Shown here in pieces: positions 60,581-64,000 of a DNA stretch of 64,000 nucleotides. Made by a program: the position numbers and the translations under genes. The stretch is from JAAZLS01 sp964585925 (GTDB taxonomy: Bacteria > Bacillota > Dethiobacteria > DTU022), in assembly GCA_964585925.1 (NCBI GenBank), contig CAZPFS010000003.1, positions 1 to 64,000 on the forward strand, written 5' to 3'. Below the pieces are notes generated by a model, which had not been told where the DNA came from, ran no database searches, and saw only the letters and a list, made by a program, of their open reading frames with translations. Each line of letters starts with the position of its first letter. Position 1 is the first letter of the stretch.

Positions 60581-61394
60581 TTTGTTCACCCTTGGCTTCC
60601 GGGGTGCGGCCATCAAATACCCGCCTCCGGACCGCAATGATCTCCGAAAGAATACTGACCGCAATTTCGGCAGGGGTCTCGGCCCCTATCTTGAGCCCGA
60701 TAGGAGCATGAACCCGGTCCAGATCTTTGGGATCGACCCCCAGATCACGCAAGTTGCTGAATGTGGCCTCCACCTTTTGGGCACTGCCGATCATTCCCAG
60801 ATAGGGGACAGGTGAGCCGATGGTTTTTTCAAGGGCCAGCTGATCGTATTTATGGCCGCGGGTAATTATGGTGATATAAGTCTGCGGTCCAATATGGGCC
60901 TGTTCCAGCAACTCTCCGATTTCCCCTACCAGCAGTTGGTCGGCGGAGGGAAAAAGATCGCGGTTGCAGAACTCCTCCCGATCATCCAGCACGGTTACCG
61001 CAAGGCCGATCATTTTGGCCATTGCCGCCAGGTGCTGGGAAATATGCCCCGCCCCCACTATAAGCAAAGTTTCGGGAGTCAGAAAGGGTTCAATAAACAA
61101 CGCCGCTTCCCCGCCGCAGATCATGCCGGCACTTTCCCCCTCCCGGGCAGTCAACTGCCTCTGATAGAGGCGGCAGCAGTTTTTTTCCATCACTTCGAGG
61201 GCAACCTGTATCGCCTCTTCCTCCAACTCTCCTCCCCCCACGGTACCTGTTTTTCTCCCCCGGGAATCCACCAGCATTTTAAAACCAACCCTGGCCGGGG
61301 CGGAGCCTTTTGTCTCCACCACCGTTACCAATGCCGCCGGTTCCCCTTTTTCAACTGTTTTCAACAGCTCCCGATACACTTCCAGCACCTTCAA
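60570..61394 (-). CDS. XdhC/CoxI-family molybdenum hydroxylase maturation factor
   Basis: A 274-residue XdhC/CoxI protein. The N-terminal half has ALVTVVETKGSAPARVGFKMLV and GTVGGGELEEEAIQ. The C-terminal Rossmann half has ETLLIVGAGHISQHLAAMAKMIG and TRGHKYDQLALEKT, with PYLGMIGSAQKV. XdhC binds the molybdenum cofactor, promotes its sulfuration and inserts it into xanthine-dehydrogenase-type enzymes. It overlaps the ModE-like start by 11 bp and the upstream MoeA-like stop by 4 bp. Confidence 0.9.
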   Translation of the reverse strand: MKVLEVYRELLKTVEKGEPAALVTVVETKGSAPARVGFKMLVDSRGRKTGTVGGGELEEEAIQVALEVMEKNCCRLYQRQLTAREGESAGMICGGEAALFIEPFLTPETLLIVGAGHISQHLAAMAKMIGLAVTVLDDREEFCNRDLFPSADQLLVGEIGELLEQAHIGPQTYITIITRGHKYDQLALEKTIGSPVPYLGMIGSAQKVEATFSNLRDLGVDPKDLDRVHAPIGLKIGAETPAEIAVSILSEIIAVRRRVFDGRTPEAKGEQNEP

Positions 61395-62425
61395 TTACCT
61401 CCTTTGCCGAAAGAACAGTTGGGAAAACGACAGGGCGAGCAACCCCGGCAAAGCCCTCCGTGCCCCAATTTGGAAATATGCCGGGCAGTAATTTTTTCAC
61501 CGGTTAAAATGCGGGGCAGCAGAACATCGAGTATGGTGGTTCGAAAATACATGGCGCAGGCCGGCAGTCCTATAACCGGAATCTCGCCCAAGTAGGAGAG
61601 CATGAACATGGCCCCCGGAAGCACCGGCGCGCCGTACTTTACCAGCTCCGCCCCGGACAGTTTGATCCCGGTGGGGGTGACATCATCCGGGTCTACCGAC
61701 ATTCCCCCGGTCACAATTACCATCCGGCATCCTTTTTCCAGAAGCTTATTGATGGCCGCAGCAATCCGGGGAGCATCATCATCCACGTAAAGCAGGTGAG
61801 GATCATCCAGGCCAAAATAAGCCGCTTTCCCTTTAATCACGGGAGCAAATCCATCCTTTATCCTGCCGTTTTTTATTTCATGACCGGTAATAATTACTCC
61901 CAGGCTTATTTTGTAATACTGAAGAACACTGAGCGGATAACAACCCGGTGAGCAGATCTGCTCCACCTGCCGGATAGTATGATCGGAGACCACCAACGGT
62001 ATTACCTTTACCCCGGCAACCTTTTCCCCCTTGTCGACCGGTGAATTGGTATGAATGGTGGATACAACCACCTCCGGAAGACTGTTTAAGGCATTTATCT
62101 GTTCAACATCGATCTTTAAAAGCCCTCTTTGAAGAGAAACCAGGTTTATACGGCCCTCGGAGGGTCCCTCCAGCTGCAGCCCGGAACCGGCCAGCATCCG
62201 GGCAATTTTCTCCCCCGCTTCATCCTCATGGAGATCGCCGGGTTCCAGTTCAATGGAATAGATATGCCGCTTTCCCAGATCCAATAAAACCGGTACATCC
62301 TCCGCCGTGATCCGGTGGCCCTTTTTGAACCGGGGCCCCTTGAAGGTCCCTTTTTCTATTTTGGTAATATCATGACAGATTATTTTGCCAATGGATTCTT
62401 CGGTTTTATAATTACTGATTTTCAT
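61391..62425 (-). CDS. MoeA/MoaB-like molybdopterin-binding protein with Cys-rich tail
   Basis: A 344-residue protein. An N-terminal region (EESIGKIICHDITKIEKGTFKGPRFKKG) and a C-terminal molybdopterin-binding domain with VTGGMSVDPDDVTPTGI near residue 240 mark it as MoeA/MogA-like. LPACAMYFRTTILDVLLPRI follows. The last 20 residues are CRGCSPCRFPNCSFGKG, four cysteines suited to metal or Fe-S binding. The protein lacks the full MoeA domain set, and this version is known from molybdenum hydroxylase clusters of anaerobes. The role is presumed in cofactor handling. Confidence 0.82.
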   Translation of the reverse strand: MKISNYKTEESIGKIICHDITKIEKGTFKGPRFKKGHRITAEDVPVLLDLGKRHIYSIELEPGDLHEDEAGEKIARMLAGSGLQLEGPSEGRINLVSLQRGLLKIDVEQINALNSLPEVVVSTIHTNSPVDKGEKVAGVKVIPLVVSDHTIRQVEQICSPGCYPLSVLQYYKISLGVIITGHEIKNGRIKDGFAPVIKGKAAYFGLDDPHLLYVDDDAPRIAAAINKLLEKGCRMVIVTGGMSVDPDDVTPTGIKLSGAELVKYGAPVLPGAMFMLSYLGEIPVIGLPACAMYFRTTILDVLLPRILTGEKITARHISKLGHGGLCRGCSPCRFPNCSFGKGGN

Positions 62426-62538
62426 CTTTTCACCTCGTTTGCCTTGAACAGCTTTTGCTCACAAAATCTTGCCCAAATCCTGAAAGCGCGACCATGATCG
62501 TTATTTGTTTGTAAGCATAACGGTCTTAAAAAAAATAT

Positions 62539-63333
62539 TCAGGGCAGGAAATGCAACACCGCCTCCAGCACACCTCCTCCCACGGCTCGGGCCTTGTCGG
62601 AGATGGACCGGAAGTCAACCTCCGCCCCTCGGGGATCTACATCTCCCACCTTCATTCCCTTGCTTGCCGGGAGGCCATTATAGAGCAGACCCCGCACCAG
62701 ACCGTCGGTTCCCGCCGCCACGGGAATGCGGCCTACCTCCGCCACCGGCTGGCCCGTTTCAACCAAATCGCCAATTTTGACCAGAGCTTTGAATATCCCA
62801 TCCGCCGGCGCCCGGAGAAGCCTTCCCGCCGCCACCCCGGAAACCCCCCCCGGAATACCGGTATTTTCGGCAGCGCTTCCCTGGTAATATACTTTTCCCA
62901 GATCGTGCCCGCGCTTGGTCTCTATTACGGCGTGAACCTCCTGCCCGGCTTCAAATCCCGGCCCCAGTCCGATTACCACCCGGGCATCGCCGATCCTGGT
63001 GGTGGTGGCTGTTTTGGCCATTACCGCATCCACCAGCACCTCCGGCTGAAGTTTCTGCACCAGGCAAGACTCCGGATCGATCAGCACTGCTATCTCCCGG
63101 CCATCGATCACCCGGTAAGCCTCCTCCGCCGTGGCACAAAGCCTGGCCCGAACCCCTTCCACCTCAAAAAGCCCTTCATACACTGCCGAGGAAAAGGCTA
63201 CTGTGCGCCTCACTGTGAGGGGCCGGGGAAGTTCCAGCATGATCTGCCGGAAACCGGCCCTGTGCAGGCGGTGTGCCACCCCCGAAGCCAGGTCCCCCGC
63301 TCCCCTGATAATTACCGTCTGTGAAAATTTCAT
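62539..63333 (-). CDS. YqeB-family selenium-dependent molybdenum hydroxylase accessory protein
   Basis: A 264-residue YqeB protein. IIRGAGDLASGVAHRLHRAGF is the N-terminal Rossmann-like motif and LPRPLTVRRTVAFSSAVYEG is specific to this family. GLGPGFEAGQEVHAVIETKRGHDLG and IPGGVSGVAAGRLLRAPADG follow. YqeB and YqeC occur with SelD in genomes that make selenium-dependent molybdenum hydroxylases without selenocysteine. The reaction it carries out is not known. It is preceded by the 3' end of a hydroxylase gene on the same strand, beyond a 477-bp repeat-filled gap. Confidence 0.9.
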   Translation of the reverse strand: MKFSQTVIIRGAGDLASGVAHRLHRAGFRQIMLELPRPLTVRRTVAFSSAVYEGLFEVEGVRARLCATAEEAYRVIDGREIAVLIDPESCLVQKLQPEVLVDAVMAKTATTTRIGDARVVIGLGPGFEAGQEVHAVIETKRGHDLGKVYYQGSAAENTGIPGGVSGVAAGRLLRAPADGIFKALVKIGDLVETGQPVAEVGRIPVAAGTDGLVRGLLYNGLPASKGMKVGDVDPRGAEVDFRSISDKARAVGGGVLEAVLHFLP

Positions 63334-63419
63334 CGATATTTAACAACCTTTCCGGATTAATTTGTCGCCATGGGGATAGGCCTGGGCTTAAGATATGTCC
63401 CCGCGATTTGGTAACCCCT

Positions 63420-63735
63420 ATTTGTTTTCCTTTGAGTAAATCCCTTTAAATCCCCCTAAATCCCCCTTTAAAAAAGGGGGACTTTTTCGGCTGCCCCTTT
63501 AAAAAAGGATGCCTCTTGGATTATCATCTGGAATAAATTGCCTCACTGCCCTTTTAAAAAGGGATACCTTTTTTGGCTTATCACTTATCATTTAAAATGA
63601 ATTGCCTCACCTTGCTCTTTTATTAATAAGAAGGATTTGTTTTGCTTACTCCTTAAAAAGACTTAATTGCCTCACCTTGCCCTTTTATGGGGGGACTTTT
63701 TCGGCTGCCCCTTTAAAAAAGGGGGCCGGCTTCTT
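63420..63735. repeat. AAAAAGGGGGACTTTTTCGGCTGCC and AATTGCCTCAC repeats
   Basis: GGGGGACTTTTTCGGCTGCC followed by CCTTTAAAAAAGG occurs at about 63476-63507 and again at about 63690-63723. Between them AATTGCCTCAC recurs at 63536, 63600 and 63665, a 64-65 base period, each followed by CTTGCCCTTTTAT or a close variant. The CCCCCTTT/AAAGGGGG arms can form hairpins. No gene was found in 63334-63810. The type is like that at 17079-17335. Confidence 0.6.
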
Positions 63736-63810
63736 TCATTTTTATCCCTTTCGCCGTAAATCTAAAAATCCCTGCCCCTTGGCCAAGGGGCAGGGACCAC
63801 AAAATATTGT

Positions 63811-64000
63811 TTATTTTTGATCCTTGATCGCCTGCAGCACCCTTTCCGGAGTCAGGGGGAAGGTAGTCAACTCGATCCCTATCGCGTCGGCTACTGCGTT
63901 GGCAATGGCGGGACCAACGGCAATCATAGGTTGCTCACCGATCCCGCGCACCCCAAAGGGACCGTCTTTTTCCGGTGTTTCCAAGGCAAATCCCTTTAGA
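63811..64000 (-). CDS. Xanthine-dehydrogenase-type molybdenum hydroxylase, large subunit (3' end only)
   Basis: The last 63 codons of a gene whose start lies outside the window. The frame reads LKGFALETPEKDGPFG, then VRGIGEQPMIAVGPAIANAV, and ends ERVLQAIKDQK. The GxRGIGE motif with conserved Glu (the catalytic base in this family) and the following PxIAxAIxxAIGI pattern are diagnostic of the XdhA/aldehyde oxidoreductase molybdopterin subunit C-terminus. The maturation genes YqeB, MoeA-like, XdhC and YqeC-MocA lie downstream on the same strand, so this hydroxylase is their likely client. Confidence 0.8.
   Translation of the reverse strand, partial: LKGFALETPEKDGPFGVRGIGEQPMIAVGPAIANAVADAIGIELTTFPLTPERVLQAIKDQK

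Noticed and set aside
1..64000. tRNA, rRNA, riboswitch and toxin-antitoxin genes
   Set aside because: The gaps were read for tRNA-like arms, cobalamin and purine riboswitch cores and small paired genes; nothing convincing was found by eye, though weak or unusual cases could be missed.

Overview
The window is a stretch of chromosome from a Gram-positive anaerobe. The best fit is the Desulfotomaculum/Pelotomaculum-type Peptococcaceae (Firmicutes), though the sequence cannot fix the genus. The basis is a CIRCE heat-shock operator in front of groES-groEL, a LytR-CpsA-Psr protein, strong AGGAGG ribosome sites with many TTG and GTG starts, oxygen-sensitive enzymes (class I fumarase, 2-oxoacid:ferredoxin oxidoreductase), a membrane pyrophosphatase, a sigma-54 activator and selenium/molybdenum hydroxylase accessory genes. 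Most genes lie on the minus strand.

Region by region. 0.2-9.6 kb: central carbon and electron metabolism, with a two-subunit fumarate reductase/succinate dehydrogenase-like enzyme, malic enzyme, two-subunit fumarase, and a four-gene 2-oxoacid:ferredoxin oxidoreductase operon in which the ferredoxin subunit is fused to a GltD-like flavoprotein. 9.8-13.6 kb: ligA, the GTPase chaperone meaB, and cobO. 13.6-25.0 kb: purine genes purE-L-F-M-N-H-D, interrupted by the membrane pyrophosphatase hppA and by two arrays of GGGGACAGACC palindromes. 25.2-27.3 kb: groES-groEL. 27.4-33.8 kb: a mix of ATP-grasp ligase, phosphodiesterase, split chromate transporter, an unknown protein, sugar-nucleotide epimerase, pyrF and hsp20. 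33.8-39.7 kb: an LCP protein with murC, then the tRNA t6A genes tsaE-tsaB-rimI-tsaD; the murC-tsaD gap carries a cluster of DnaA-box-like 9-mers. 39.8-44.6 kb: azlCD amino-acid exporter, ABC-F ATPase, and a TetR regulator with a dehydrogenase/epimerase.

44.7-58.8 kb is the most unusual part. It is a visibly AT-richer block bounded on both sides by convergent gene ends. It holds a ten-gene minus-strand operon: cysteine-desulfidase-like protein, unknown 300-residue protein, M28-like protein with altered active-site residues, complete branched-chain-type ABC importer, amidohydrolase and M20 amidase. A divergent sigma-54 activator sits upstream. The control region has a near-consensus -24/-12 promoter and two matching palindromes 63 and 131 bp upstream of it, so the block reads as an inducible uptake-and-hydrolysis pathway for an unidentified amide, peptide or thio compound.

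58.8-64 kb: maturation genes for a selenium-dependent molybdenum hydroxylase (YqeC-MocA fusion, ModE-like regulator, XdhC, MoeA-like protein, YqeB), followed by the 3' end of a xanthine-dehydrogenase-type catalytic subunit that runs off the window. No rRNA, tRNA, CRISPR array or complete insertion sequence was seen.
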